Assembly: GCA_020055645.1 (NCBI GenBank)
Contig: CM034546.1
Location: 78,740,001-78,804,000, forward strand
DNA: 64,000 bases
Source: Tomocerus qinae
Lineage: Eukaryota > Arthropoda > Collembola > Entomobryomorpha > Tomoceridae
Direction: 5' to 3'
A program made the translations under genes and the position numbers. This document shows, piece by piece, positions 37,700 through 50,166 of the stretch; position 1 is the first letter of the stretch, and every line of letters starts with the position of its first letter. The notes below the pieces were generated by a model that did not search any database, had not been told where the DNA came from, and saw only the letters and a list, made by a program, of their open reading frames with translations.

Positions 37700-38500
37700 T
37701 GGGCATAAATAAGATAAAGCAACTATTTCAGCAATTTTGTAGACCAATGCTGTCATTTTATGAACATTATTTCCATAGTAGTTAGAAAATTGCCAAACAG
37801 TTTTAGACGGGTTATTGTGGCTACGAGTGCGGACAAAATATATGGCTAACTTTTATTTTTTCATGTGATTTGAACCTCTGTCGACTTGCATCACTTGCAT
37901 GTTTTCTCTATCGGTATTATCTAGTAGATGATTATTCTTTTCCCTACTGTTAGTTTTGTGAAAAGGTGACATAACATTTGCTAATTTAGAAGTTCAAGGA
38001 TAGAGTTGATCCTTTCCTTCAGGTTTTCTGAAATATTAAAATTGAGAACAACGTGTCATGTTTTAGTATAAAATACCGTCATATACCATGTGAATACTCT
38101 AGCTGCGTAAACTTCCAACAGCAAGACCTTTTACCTAAAAATATCCATATTTATGAGCCATTGCGACACCAATGCCAGTGTTAATAATATTTTAAGGGTA
38201 TAGATAACCAAAGCTTTAATATGGCACAAAAATTATAATAGTATGCTTATATATACAGTATAATACCATAAACAAGGTCAATCTGTTGTTTATTATCACT
38301 TCTTACACGCCTTTTGGAAAGAAGCCAGGAAACGAAAACGGATTGTACCAAAGGGAAAGCGAAAATTGTAAATATTGAGTGAAGTATTGTGAACTCCTTA
38401 TTAGTTTCTGTGTATACTTGTTAAATAATATCTAATTCATTCTTTAGTTTGATATAATTGACATTTTTCCCAAATAATTTGACTAGGAAAGTGTCTTAAT
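37700..38500. other. no gene seen
   Basis: Intergenic, AT-rich. Confidence 0.5.
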
Positions 38501-38511
38501 GTCTGCAGCAA

Positions 38512-38693
38512 CAAGCACGTATCCATTAGGGGGCAGGAGGGACGAAGCGCCCCCTAAATCTTAGAAAACGAGAAGATTTTTCCCAAAAAGGGCCCAAAAA
38601 AGCAAAACAATTTCGTGCTTCGGCGAAAAATATCCAATTTTTTACATCATTTTTGGTTGCGCCCCCTTGACCTATTTTCTGGATACGTGCCTG
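38512..38693. mobile_element. MITE, CA(A/G)GCACGTATC family, 8-bp target duplication
   Basis: Ends CAAGCACGTATCC and GGATACGTGCCTG; inner GCGCCCCCTAA and TTGCGCCCCC also pair. The flanks TGCAGCAA (38504-38511) and TCCAGCAA (38694-38701) agree at 7 of 8 bases, the length expected for hAT-like elements. Confidence 0.85.
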
Positions 38694-38945
38694 TCCAGCA
38701 ATTGATACAAATTTTGGAATTCGGTGACGAAAATATACCATTAAATTTCATCGTTTGGTGGGACGGTCTCGACTCAACCTCACAAGTGGTCGTGTGTGGA
38801 AAAGGCTTAAATAATTGAAATTTTATAGCGTTAAAATAGTAACAATTTACAAATGCAGTATAATAATAAAACATTTATAATAGTTTTTGCTTGCAATCAA
38901 TTAAAATACAGATTCTGATATTTTCGCGTGTGAAGTTAGTCCAAA

Positions 38946-40979
38946 ATGACTACCCATAATGTTCCTTTTCTACGAATAACATATTTAACCTACATTGCGC
39001 AGTTTTTTATTTTGTGGATAACTTTGTCAGCTCTCTTCCCAGTACTATGTTCTGGAAGTACTGAAATTTTTCATAATTACGAAGAACCAGATAGTATAGA
39101 AGGTAATATATTTATCTTTATTTACCTGATCTAATTAACATTATACTAAAAATGAATAGTGAGTTAAGCAAAATTATGTTGTATGTAGCAGTTTATCCTC
39201 GTTTTTATTGCCAAGCCATTTTCTAAAAGAAGTTTAGTTGTTAACAAAGATACGTCACTAAGTATATTAAAGGTGCTGTGATATTACAATGCGAGGATAG
39301 ATTTTATAATGGCTGATGAATTCTGATTACGTACTGAATTCTGATTACGAGGAAAAAGAAAAACATTGCCTAGAAATTAATTGCAAACAAATCTGCTGAA
39401 ATGTAATCTTATTTGCTTGACTTTATGGGTTTCCTATTGATCTCGGCAACTGAAAGTATATCACTCAATTACGTTGTACAGTGTACAGTCTTTCAAATAA
39501 TAAATATGTCATTCACCTGCCTGGTACCTACTACTCCTGGTTGTTGAAATTATAAAAAGAATTTAAAGCCAAATATCCTGATCCGTTTGTACTGTAATTA
39601 TGGGGACACTTTTTCAAGCTGGAAATCAAGTTTCATTTGTTGACCACTGCTGCCGTGTAAAGCACAAATATACCAACTTTTTGCATAAAATCAGATTTAC
39701 ATTAATATCGTAACAGTAATTTTAATCTATAAATTCGTTTATGGAATAAATGTCCCTTCCCGTGTAATATATAGGAGTAAAATTTTTAACATCGTACTTA
39801 TTTCTATAAATTTCATTAGAATAGCGCACTTTTTGTAGTTTATAGAGACAATTGTAATGAGAGTAATGACACTTTTAATGGTATTTTCTATTTGATTATG
39901 TTAGTTGGTTAATTACGCTAAAGTTAAGCTTTGTACTTATATCTATCTATTTACACCCTGAACATGGATGTTATTACAATGATTAATTTTGACAGACTCT
40001 GCAAGAGCCACTTACAAATACAATCAATTCTGTCCAAATGTTTTCAAGAATTCTAATCACGATGACACGGAAAATTCAAATCAAGAATTAACGGAGAAAA
40101 ATGAAGAACATGATATCTGTCAGTTTCACAACCCGAGTATTAAGTTAATCGCTGCAGCAATTACCTTTGGTGTTTGGAATTTCAACAACAATCATTGCAG
40201 TCATAATTTTTTTCATGTAAGACTTGTATAGTTGTTTTAGTAACTTCGTATAAGCAACTTCAATTAATAATAATAACTTTTACTAAAACGTTTGCAAAGA
40301 ATTTTCTATTTGTTAGGCATTAAATTTGATATTCCAACAAAATTTTTCGTAAAAGTAAGATTTAAAAACAATGGGTTTTAGCTTTCAAACAGAAATGGCG
40401 ATGCCTGTTCAATTAAGGGAGAAGTCCAAAAAACAAATTCGTTGAAGTTGACAGCAAAAAATGTTATCGCATATGTTAAAGGCCACTCTAAATATTATTT
40501 CAGAAATAATGCAGATTCACATTTTCTGGTATTGATTTCCACAACACAAAAAGGTATTTCTGCTCATAATAGAGTTTTGAAATAATTATCCTTTAAGTCT
40601 TAAGCTTTGCTGTTGTCTAGGTTATCCGTGTACAATCAAAGTACAACAACATTATATCCATCCAAAGCTAAAAGAAAATATTATATGCACGAATGAGGAA
40701 TTCCCGGTTTCTTGTGGGTTATACGCATGTAGCCGCCAGAGTTACATCATTGAGCAATTAAAGCAAATGAAAGTGGTAACCGATGCAGAGATTTTGGATT
40801 TAAACTCAGAACCTTTCCAAAAGGAACCTCTAAGCGGTATTTATATCTTCTTCATTTTAACTTTAATAACCCTAATGCTGATCTTAATCCTGGTGTTCCT
40901 TTGTTGGAAAAGATGCTTTGGGTTGTTTGATAGACAAATGTACCCTGAGTTTGGTACACCTGCTGTATTAGGGTTTTAG
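38946..40979 (+). CDS. single-pass membrane protein, paralogue 3
   Basis: Exons 38946-39102, 39996-40216, 40382-40553 and 40621-40979 give 302 residues. Exon 1 is a signal-peptide exon (TYIAQFFILWITLSALFPVL). Exon 2 starts DSARATYKYNQFCPN, matching DSATLDYKFNLFCPK of the paralogues. Exon 3 (NGDACSIKGE, then SLKLTAKNVIAYV and FLVLISTTQKG) has no start codon and is easily missed. Exon 4 has YPCTIKVQQH, SCGLYACS, and TM ILTLITLMLILILVFLCW followed by a short tail ending GTPAVLGF. Intron phases 1, 0, 1 match the other copies; the last intron and long tail are absent because the stop comes earlier. Function unknown. Confidence 0.82.
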
Positions 40980-40984
40980 GAGAG

Positions 40985-43900
40985 TTCATTAAAAGCTTGC
41001 CCTATGACCATTGTATGCTGAAAAGTTAAAAGAATGTTCAAAAATGGAATTTCACTTTTTTCAGACTGCGACTAGCTATACACACATATTTGCGATTTTA
41101 TAGCCCCTCATTGTAAGTTTTATCAAACAAACTGCACTATTCAAAGGATGCTCCATTGTAACGTTGCATTTGTGAACCAAATTACAGATTTGTAGGGGCA
41201 GTCTAAAAATGTGAAATTTTATTTGACAAATATTCTATAAGAATAAAGTATTTTAAGCCATCGGGTCGGGTGTATCAAGTAAAGATAAAAGGTACTTTAA
41301 TTCAAAAATATTCTATTTTGAGGGCCCTGCCTGGTCAGTGTATAAAACCATAACAAAGGTGCAACCTAATAGTTTATTACTGTATAATATGATTACTTTG
41401 GATGTGGTAAGATCTGCCCGTAAGTCTTTCCTTAAAATCCTTCTCGGAATTGGTAATCCGGAAAAAGGTGAGGGAAGGGACGGCTTAATAGTTGCTTAAT
41501 ATATGGAAGAGTTAGAAATCCTTTTACCCTGGAATAGGGCTACTTGAGATAACAATGGAATATAATAAAAGGTGTTGATAGTTGATGGTGTGATAACTTG
41601 TTAAGTATTTGAATTATAAATTCATCATTTAATGTGAAACTGAAAAATTTGGCCACCACCTGAATATGCGTGGCAATTTTCTGTGTATATGTATTTGCAT
41701 CAACTTACTTTACACATATGCATTTGCAAATGCAAGTACATATAATTGCAAATGAATGTAGCTGTAAGGGAGTTTCAGTAAACATTCAACAGAAAAAGAA
41801 AGTCAACATTAATCTTAGTCGATACGATAGTGAACCGAAAAATTCTCAGAAGAGTTGCTTAACACATTAAAGGTTTTAGTTAATGTCCTCTACGAAGTTG
41901 TCGCCTGATTGGCTGAAAACACTCTTTTTGAGAATTCTGCTTCAGGGTGGCAGGGAAATACAGGCGATGCGACTTTATTAAGCTTGTGTAGGCTAACTAA
42001 TACTGGGATCCAGCATCAAATACATCTATTATTTCAATGTACTAATTACAATATCAATTGTACTTTAACATTTATGAATTTCTATATTTTAATCATAAAC
42101 CCAAGTTTTAATTGCTTTTGACTTTTAAAATTGATTGTTATCAACATATTATTTCAACATGTTATGTAAATCTAGATTGAAATTATGTTTAACAACATTA
42201 AAATGTGTTAAGAATGCCAATTATGGCACGAGTTTTGGAAGCGTCGATAATTCCACTCCTCCGGTGATTCCCTGCTCCTGTAAAGTCACACCGCCTGTGT
42301 TTCCATGTAACAATACGTACAAATATAATTCGGAATAAGCATTGCGCCTTTCTCGGAAAACCTTCACTAGACTAAATTGAATAAGAAGAAGAAATTGACG
42401 TTTGAGAACTTACACAAGTAACCCAATTGAATAATTGAATTGTACTGCCTCTTGCACTAAAGAAAATGTTCTTGCTTGTCCAGTTTGTATTGTATATTTG
42501 TATCTCTTAAAAATATAGAGTACTGAAGCAGGGTTGTATATTGCCCGGGTGAAACATATTTTGGCAGTGGAAAGAAAAAATTAAGATGGGTGAAGCATAA
42601 TAAGGTGCATATTATTATTTGATTATATTTAAAGAATTGAATATAAGTACGAAAAGAGCACTGTGATTAGTACAGTAATAATATTTAATTGGCTTAGGTT
42701 AATTTCAATATTTGCAACAATTATTCATGTTATTCATTTCGGTGTTTATAATTCGAAATAGTTTAGTATAGCGTCCAGTAAGGATGGAAAGCATCTGTCC
42801 AGTTTCAGTTTGGTGCAGGAAAAAGCCTACACTCATTTGAAGCTCTACATGCAAATTTATCGGAGCTCTGTAAGAATAAATAAGCTAAATAGACAAAATA
42901 TTTATTATTTTTTTATTTTTACTTGAAATAATGTCATGCTGGAGTCTAGATAGTTATTATGACTATGACAATAACAAAGCATGAAAGATGAAGCTTATTT
43001 TGATTTTGAGTAAAACTGAATTAACCGAAGCGAAGGATAAATGTTCAATATTGCGCGATCCAATTTTCGTTTGGCAGTGGATTACGGTCTTTTCCATCCT
43101 TAAGGGGCAAATTAGGTATATGTTGTATATAAATTATTCAAATTGAAAATTTTATTTTAAATACTTAAAGATGGAAATGAAAATCAGAAATAAATTCCGA
43201 CTTAGTCGTAGACTGCCGAGCTATCACTGAAGTTCCATCCAACTGAAGTATGTGGAACCATTTTTTATTAGGTGTAGGATGCGTGGTTTAAGAACTCTTA
43301 AACAAATGAATTTAATGTTGCACGAAAGTCGCTATGGATTCATATACGAACAAGTCTGCAAATAATTTAAATTGTATAACTACTTATAGGTAAATGAAAT
43401 TGCAACCTGGCCATCTAATTTCAATTCAATCCCGAAATCAATTTTGTCACTTATAAGAGTAAAATAAAATAATTCTGTTCAAAATAAAAACTAGTGCATT
43501 TTGTAGGTTGAAGTTTGGTCATTTATTTCACACTTGTCTAAAAGATATTCTACGATTGATTAAAATTTTTAATTGAAAATTACAATTTACCAAACTTCTG
43601 AACTTGTGAATTCAAATCTTGTGAACTTACAATTTTGTTACTAGAAGTATTTTTATTGATACAATGAAATGTTCCTAATTTAGTTTATAAGATTTATGTC
43701 TTTAAATAATTTGATATATGCCATGTATATGCCTTCATGTAAGAACCTTACCTATAATGTAAAACCATTGTTTTAAATCTATTAAGGTAAACCAGTGACC
43801 TTTTCAACTTAAGGGCTCATGTACATTGTAATGAGAATTTGATCATAATAAATACATACTTACATACAATAAATACATACATACTACTACTACTCAAATA

Positions 43901-44730
43901 CATTCACCCGAATTCTAGGAAAATCGGCGGTTGAGCGTCCCTATACCAACATTATTTATACAGCCATGTATATAAACATTAACGAACTTTAATAATATTA
44001 TTTCTCCCATGTCGTTTGCGTCGTAAACTGTCCTATATAGAATACATAGTATAGTCTGCATAATATAGTATCATGTTTCCGATTAGCGGTGCCGTTGTTA
44101 AGAAAAGGAAAAATAAACCCAATAAACATTCGCTACAGTATATTTGATGTGTAAATATTTCTGAATCATTGTGTGCTCATTTTATTCTGTATTAGTGATA
44201 AAGGACGTCAGTTGAGACTGCGACGCAGAATTTGCACGCTATGAATACTTGCAATTTAAACTCTTCGTGTAAGAAACTATTTATTGTCGTTTGTTGTTTA
44301 GGGCATTCAGTATTCTTATACTATCTACATCTTAATCTTTTGTCAGCATTTTATTATTAGTCATCCTTTTCCGAAAAAAGTAATAAAAATACTTAGACAA
44401 TTTATAGACCACAATATAATGTGATAAAGAAAGAAAGCGTAGGCAAACGGGTGTAAGAAGTAAAAAATAGTGCATTTCGAGCTACTCGGTGCATGTGTAC
44501 CTAGTTCAGAGTTTGAGTCGTTGGTATGCATTTATATGCTGCTTTAGTGCAACAGCTCCCTGTTTTAGGATGCGTTTTACATCTTGGCCAACTATTTAGA
44601 AGCTAATAGACTGTTCATATTTCAACCCATTTTCTACCATTTCAATCCCTGATGGCTAATTGTACAGGGATGTTTAATTTGGTAGAAAGCCAGGAATTCA
44701 TGCCACACCTATGTCAAAGTGATATTCATT
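40985..44730. other. no gene supported over about 3.7 kb
   Basis: Only short ORFs. 42775-43105 has a weak inverted pair (AAGGATGGAAA with TTTTCCATCCTT) that may be a decayed MITE. A short simple repeat of ACATACATACAT and CTACTACTACT lies at 43850-43895. Confidence 0.45.
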
Positions 44731-44743
44731 ATTTAATAATAGC

Positions 44744-44966
44744 CAGAGAACAAAAAAGGTACCACTTTTTCTAGGAAGCAGTCCTTTTTACCTTTTTCAC
44801 CTTATTTACTACATGTAAAGTGGAAGTAGAAGTAAATGGAGCACGCTGCTGCATCAAAAAGGTAAAAAGCCAAAAATTGATTGTTTTTTAAATCTTGCCC
44901 TTCCTTTTTTATAAAAAAGGCAAAAAAGGTAAAAGCAAATAAATGTCTTTTTTGTTCCCTGATGTG
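44744..44966. mobile_element. short MITE with 8-9-bp target duplication
   Basis: The left end AGAGAACAAAAAAGG is mirrored by TTTTTTGTTCCCTG at the right, and inner AAAAAGGTA and TACCTTTTT also pair. The flanking ATAATAGC occurs at 44736-44743 and 44967-44974 (followed by C in both). hAT-like by duplication length. The left terminus may have lost a few bases relative to the right. Confidence 0.7.
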
Positions 44967-45258
44967 ATAATAGCCTCAATGCAAAAAAATTGTACACAAA
45001 ACAAGTGAACTGAGGCTATATGTCTACAACAATACAAAAAGTGCATTGAGACTAAAAGTTCTTCAAGGGACGATATGGTATTGTAGCCAATAGGACATTT
45101 ATGCCATTTTAGTAGGCCATTATAGACAGCCGGCTGGCTAAAATTTAAAAAAAAACCGACTAAAACAAAATTGATTGTGCCGGACGGATGTAAAAAATAT
45201 TCGTTCAAGAAAACTTAACGTGTTGAAAGACATTGTCATCGACGTTAATGGAAAAAGC

Positions 45259-47093
45259 ATGATTCATCGAGAAAAAAGTGTTTGTTTTATTTTTCTACTT
45301 TTTGCCTATCATTTCTCGGTTTCACAAGCAGAAAGTACGGAAACAGAAGACAAGGGTCATTCAGAACCGAAATTACAATGCCAAACCTCACGTAAATTAT
45401 CTGCTTATACTTACCTACCTACCTATGCATACATAAGTAACTATTAAGCAAAACGTGGCTATAATATTTGCTCAAAATAATGTTACATTTGTAAATATTT
45501 GATTTAAATATATTTTTGTTAATCATTTGTACAGATTCCGCAACGTTGGACTACAAATTCAATCTATTCTGTCCTAAATTTATTAAAATTTTCCAAAATG
45601 GTTCTGACTCAACAATGGAAAAGTCCATTTCAAAGATACTACTAAAAGCTGCTGAACATTTGACTAAGGATGATAAACCAAAGGCAGAAGTAAACACCAG
45701 CATTTGTCATTTTCCTGACTCCGATACTAAGTTACTACTGACTTCAGTCATAAGTAATCATAACTGGAATTTTACTGAGGCCGAACAGCAATGCCACCAC
45801 AGTTCATTAAAGGTATATTATGTATTAGCAATATATTAATTTTATAATACAATATCTGCCATTAACATCCGCGGTACAATATCCATCATTACTCCATGTT
45901 AGTGCCATTAACATTTTTGTGTATTATGTTCATCATCCCGATTTCTAGATTTTGGCACTACTTTGTTTCCCTGACGAACGGTGTAATTATTAAAATTGTC
46001 ACATTATGGGCATTTAGTGTAAGAATTGCCATTAACTGAGAATACAATAGTAATTTAGTATTATTTATTAAATATGGAAAGATAGAAATTTATTAAAAAG
46101 GAGTTTAGCTGGAACTAGATTATTATTGATAGCTAGAGGCGCATACAACGGTTGTGGCTGTACATGGAATTATACTTCCTATTGGAATAAATAATTGACA
46201 TTCTACCCCTCTTTTGTTTCAGTTTTCTGAATATGACAACCTGCCTTGTGATCTGAACCAAGAAACAAATCGTTCAAGGCCATTGAGAATAACAACAAAT
46301 GGAATTCGGGCATTTTTCACCGAAGCAACTCAAATTTGTGTGTCTGAATCTCAATTTCTGCTTTTTATTTTTAAAATACAAAAGGGTAAGATGCTTTTAT
46401 TCATTTCGTAGATTGTGTACGTCCACAATATTGTAATTATGTAAATGTATAAATATTATCTAATTTTGTGCTTCAGGAAACGAATGTTTACTGCAAGTCC
46501 AGGAACATGAGACCGGCCCAATGGAAACAGAAGAAAAATGCGGCGACACTGAAACGTCATCTTCATGCGGATTGTACCCGTGCTCCAGCGAAAAGGACAT
46601 CGACTTGCAACTTAAACAAATAACTCGGCCGATACAATTTTCAAACTCGAATCAGAAGCCATTCAGCGACTATTCAAGTACAATAGGAGGAAACAATCAT
46701 GACAAGATAAAGAAGAAAAGTTCGATTAAGGATTATCTTTTCGAACTGCTTTTACTTGGTTTCATAATAATCCTGCTGGCTATATGCTTCTTGACAAATT
46801 GCTGCTATACGAACAACGCCAGAAATGAGTATGTGCATGGCTATCAATATACAATTCAAGTCAAAATATCCAATTAAAACATTTCAATCTAAATAGTATT
46901 TAGATGTTCAATTTATTACTTTTTCAATGTCGTAAAACCTTTGTTATTGTTATCTTTTAGCGCTCATTACAAGGAGAGCCTGGCTCCTTACCTAAACGAC
47001 AAGTCTGGAAGGAGACTCAGAATTAAAATAGGCCCTGGAACACTTCCGAGGTCATTGTCTACTACCAATATTCCTACCGTCTCTAGGTGGTAA
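45259..47093 (+). CDS. single-pass membrane protein, paralogue 2 (complete)
   Basis: Exons 45259-45391, 45535-45812, 46223-46385, 46477-46828 and 46961-47093 give 352 residues. Start chosen at the ATG that opens a signal peptide (SVCFIFLLFAYHFSVSQA) in exon 1. Ectodomain with the same Cys positions as paralogue 1, TM FELLLLGFIIILLAICFL and a cytoplasmic tail through AHYKESLAPYLNDKSGRRLR to a stop at 47093. The two copies are nearly identical through exons 2-4 and diverge in the tail, where copy 2 is shorter by about 50 residues. Introns align as well, so the duplication is recent. Reading through the exon 4 donor gives a premature stop about 12 residues later. Confidence 0.85.
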
Positions 47094-47890
47094 ACGGGTA
47101 CTCGCGTCCCGATCCCACGCCACTTCCCAACTTGCCTAAGCAACTTGAGTATGCTTACCGGTTTCTGGCATGACAAGTAAGCGAATTCCCGAAGTGCATA
47201 AAGTAGTATGGACATTTCTAAGTCAGACTAATACCCGCGATATGTCCGGTAGGTGTTGTATGATTGAGTGCGTGAATATAATAACTATTTACTTATATTT
47301 GAATGCGTGCGGAAATGAGATGATTGAATGTGCTCAGAACAATTTAGGAGCGAATGTTTATTTGACCAGGACTTTGTCTCCTGGTCAGATTCGGAATGAA
47401 TGCAATTTACGAATGCATGTAATTATAAGTGAGTTTGTATCTCTGTGTTGTGAGATTGTACATATATTAATTAGGGGTAGATATTAGGAATAGATAGTTA
47501 GATTTAGACAGGTAGGTAGATGAGCAAGCACGTATCTAGTAGGGGTCGCGCCCCCTAAATCTGAGAAAAATAAGAGGATTTTTTCCAATAATTGCAATAA
47601 TTTTCGCGCTAATATGTCTTTTTTACATGGTTCCGCCCCCTTCACCAAATTTCTGGATACGTGCCTGTAGATGAGCATCACGACATGGAAATGACTTAAG
47701 ATAAGGATAGGAATGGAGATAAGCTAGCTACAGAGACATGATTCCTGCATGTCATTCGAGGATAAAAGAACAAGGAATATCTTCGTGTTCTAAAACCTAT
47801 ATAGAAAAGTTTATGAAGGGTACAATACAATTACTAAAACAAGTGCCTGTTGCATGTACGTTCAATGTAGTAAGTGAAAATGCTTAACGC
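45471..47890. repeat. segmental duplication, copy B part 1
   Basis: Partner of 1-1935; differs by scattered substitutions, small indels, a loss in the last exon and the MITE insertion at 47525. Confidence 0.85.
47525..47667. mobile_element. MITE, CA(A/G)GCACGTATC family, perfect 8-bp target duplication
   Basis: 143 bp, CAAGCACGTATCTAG at the left and CTGGATACGTGCCTG at the right, flanked by perfect TAGATGAG (47517-47524 and 47668-47675). This copy defines the family ends best. Confidence 0.92.
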
Positions 47891-47935
47891 TCTACAATTA
47901 CAAACGTTCCCACTGTATGTCTGGGAGTAATCGCT

Positions 47936-48034
47936 AATCCTCTGATTTGCATAACCTAACCATGTTAATAAAAGCTAATCGTAACATTTAGCGTCTATTT
48001 TCTAATAGTGCCAGGCTATGCAAATTAGGGGATT
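47936..48034. repeat. imperfect foldback of about 22-bp arms
   Basis: AATCCTCTGATTTGCATAAC and its imperfect inverse (GCTATGCAAATTAGGGGATT) are separated by about 55 bp. It lies in the part of copy B that is not shared with copy A. Confidence 0.6.
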
Positions 48035-48274
48035 CTGCACATATCGCCTTGAAACTGTATGCCATGGAAATCAAATTCTTAAGGGATGACTTACGTACCT
48101 GTGAAGCAAGATATTTGAAGGCTACCGACGAGTAACAGATGAGTACAGTAACAAATATTTTTAATTTTTAGAATATGGAGACCAGTATTGCAATAGACGT
48201 CGAGGAGTTTATGAAAGGACTGTGAAAAGTATGTGGAGCTGCTGGAGCTAACTGTGGAAATATAATCAGATTTT

Positions 48275-48830
48275 ATTATTACATAATATTAACAAATCAA
48301 CAAAAATAGTTTATGACAATCTTAAGGTCTGATATTTAAGTTATAGCTTATTACAATAATATTTATATGATTATTATATCATGTCGTATGAAAAATACTT
48401 CTGAATCATAAAAGTGAGGTTAAAGAGAGAATTTTACACATTTATAATGATTGGAAAACGTATGATGTTATCGTCATATTTTATTATTTTATAGTATATT
48501 AAAAAGGTGATTTTGATTAATTTGGATTAAGTGTTAAACTAAGCCGATTCAATGTATCTGTATGTGCCTATTAAAGATCTATATTACGCTACTATTACTA
48601 TGAGTTTATTTAAATGACACTTTGTGAAAACTACAGGCAGCCAAAAACAATTGTTACTGCTGTCAGTTCATGGATGGCTTGTCGATGTGACTGTAATAAA
48701 GATGATTCAATTAATGTACTATGCAAAAATATTTCATATACGATTACAATTTTATATCTTTACATACTTACCCCAAAAATCACCTCACAAAAGTAATTTT
48801 GCATGGGGAAAGTTACCTTTTGCTAATTGA
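48275..48830. repeat. segmental duplication, copy B part 2 (non-coding)
   Basis: Partner of 6350-6905. Short ORFs in it are not conserved between the copies. Confidence 0.8.
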
Positions 48831-48859
48831 ATCGATTGCTTCAGTCTACCAGAAATTGA

Positions 48860-50160
48860 TTAGCATTTTTTTGAATTTTAAGAATAGTATCCGAGCCTTG
48901 TCTATCAATGCTGTATTATATTCTCATAAATAATGATGCCATAAGCATCGGAACCTAATAAATATCTTATGCAGTAATACACTCCGGTGAGACTCAAATC
49001 ATTAAAAAATATTATAAATAGTAATTTATTAAACAATATCAATAAGACTTCAAGGAATAAGAATAGTATGTTAAACTGTGAAACTGATAGCTATAGCAAT
49101 AGCATAATCAAAAATAACCAAATCTAAAATTCGTCCAAGACAAATTAAAATATGATAAATTGAAAAAGATAGTTCTTCAAAATATATTCCCACCTTCATG
49201 CGAGGGATCATAATAATATACCGATCTTTCAATGCAAAAAAAACAGAAAGCTAACTTATCGGCGATCCTATCTTTTAAACTACATTTTCCTAAAATCTTC
49301 TGCTGGTTGGGTGTTATTTATGCCTAAATGTAAAACTAAAATGACTAAATATATTTTTTTACTTACTGTATGTATACTCATTCTTACAGTCTTCGCAATC
49401 TCATGTATTACATCCCCATTTTAATATAATGTTATATAAGAGGTAATAATGAATTTAATTCTGTATGTCTTTGATATTTTAAAAAGCTAAACTGTCCCAA
49501 ATGGGCGAAAAATATAAAAAACATGGTTGTTCAGTGTTTTCCTGTAGCATTTTATGGTTTAAGATTTAAAAAATATTTCAAACTAAGTTACATTTCCTTA
49601 GCATTTCTTGTGTATTTCTAACTTTCCATTAGTCAGTTTCTGCTGTACACAAATAGACATACAGCACCCACCCTAAATAAATACGTCCTTGTTAGGGTGT
49701 CCGTGTGGAAGTTTCTAGGATTGTGGTTCTAACATTTAAATAGGTTATGGTATTCTTTAGAAGCAAGATGGATGATGACCATCAATGCAATGTCCACTCC
49801 TTCTAAAACTTCAATACAACAGTCGGTGTGTCTCAAATTCTGTGTGCACTCCTCAATACTATACGTTTCAGCAGGAGGTTCTCCTCCCAAATCTGGATCA
49901 CCCAGAAAAATAGTACTCTCTCCATTACTGTATCTCTAATATGCCTTGATTTCCCATTCAAAATGTCACAAAACATAGTGGATAGTCTCAAAGATTCTCC
50001 TTCCACAGGAGCGAAGGAGCAGATTTTTATTTGCGAGTTGTCTCCAGTATAAACATTCCAATTCGTTGGGTCTTGGTCATAAAAATTTTTTTAAATTGAT
50101 AACAGGCCTCCCCTGGCGTCTTTTAATATCTTCTTTCCTTGGAAAGTAATAACTCTGTCC
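48860..50160. other. no gene seen; 3' flank of the Death-domain gene
   Basis: AT-rich. The region 49.7-50.1 kb has moderately higher GC and could be 3' UTR of the minus-strand gene, but no ORF on either strand is convincing. Confidence 0.4.
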
Positions 50161-50166
50161 ATAATA

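Noticed and set aside
42775..43105. Possible MITE with GGATGGAAA ends
   Set aside because: Only about ten bases pair and no target duplication is visible; kept as a remark only.
47170..47487. 105-codon plus ORF after paralogue 2
   Set aside because: No match in duplicate copy A and no motif; overlaps the downstream flank of the gene.
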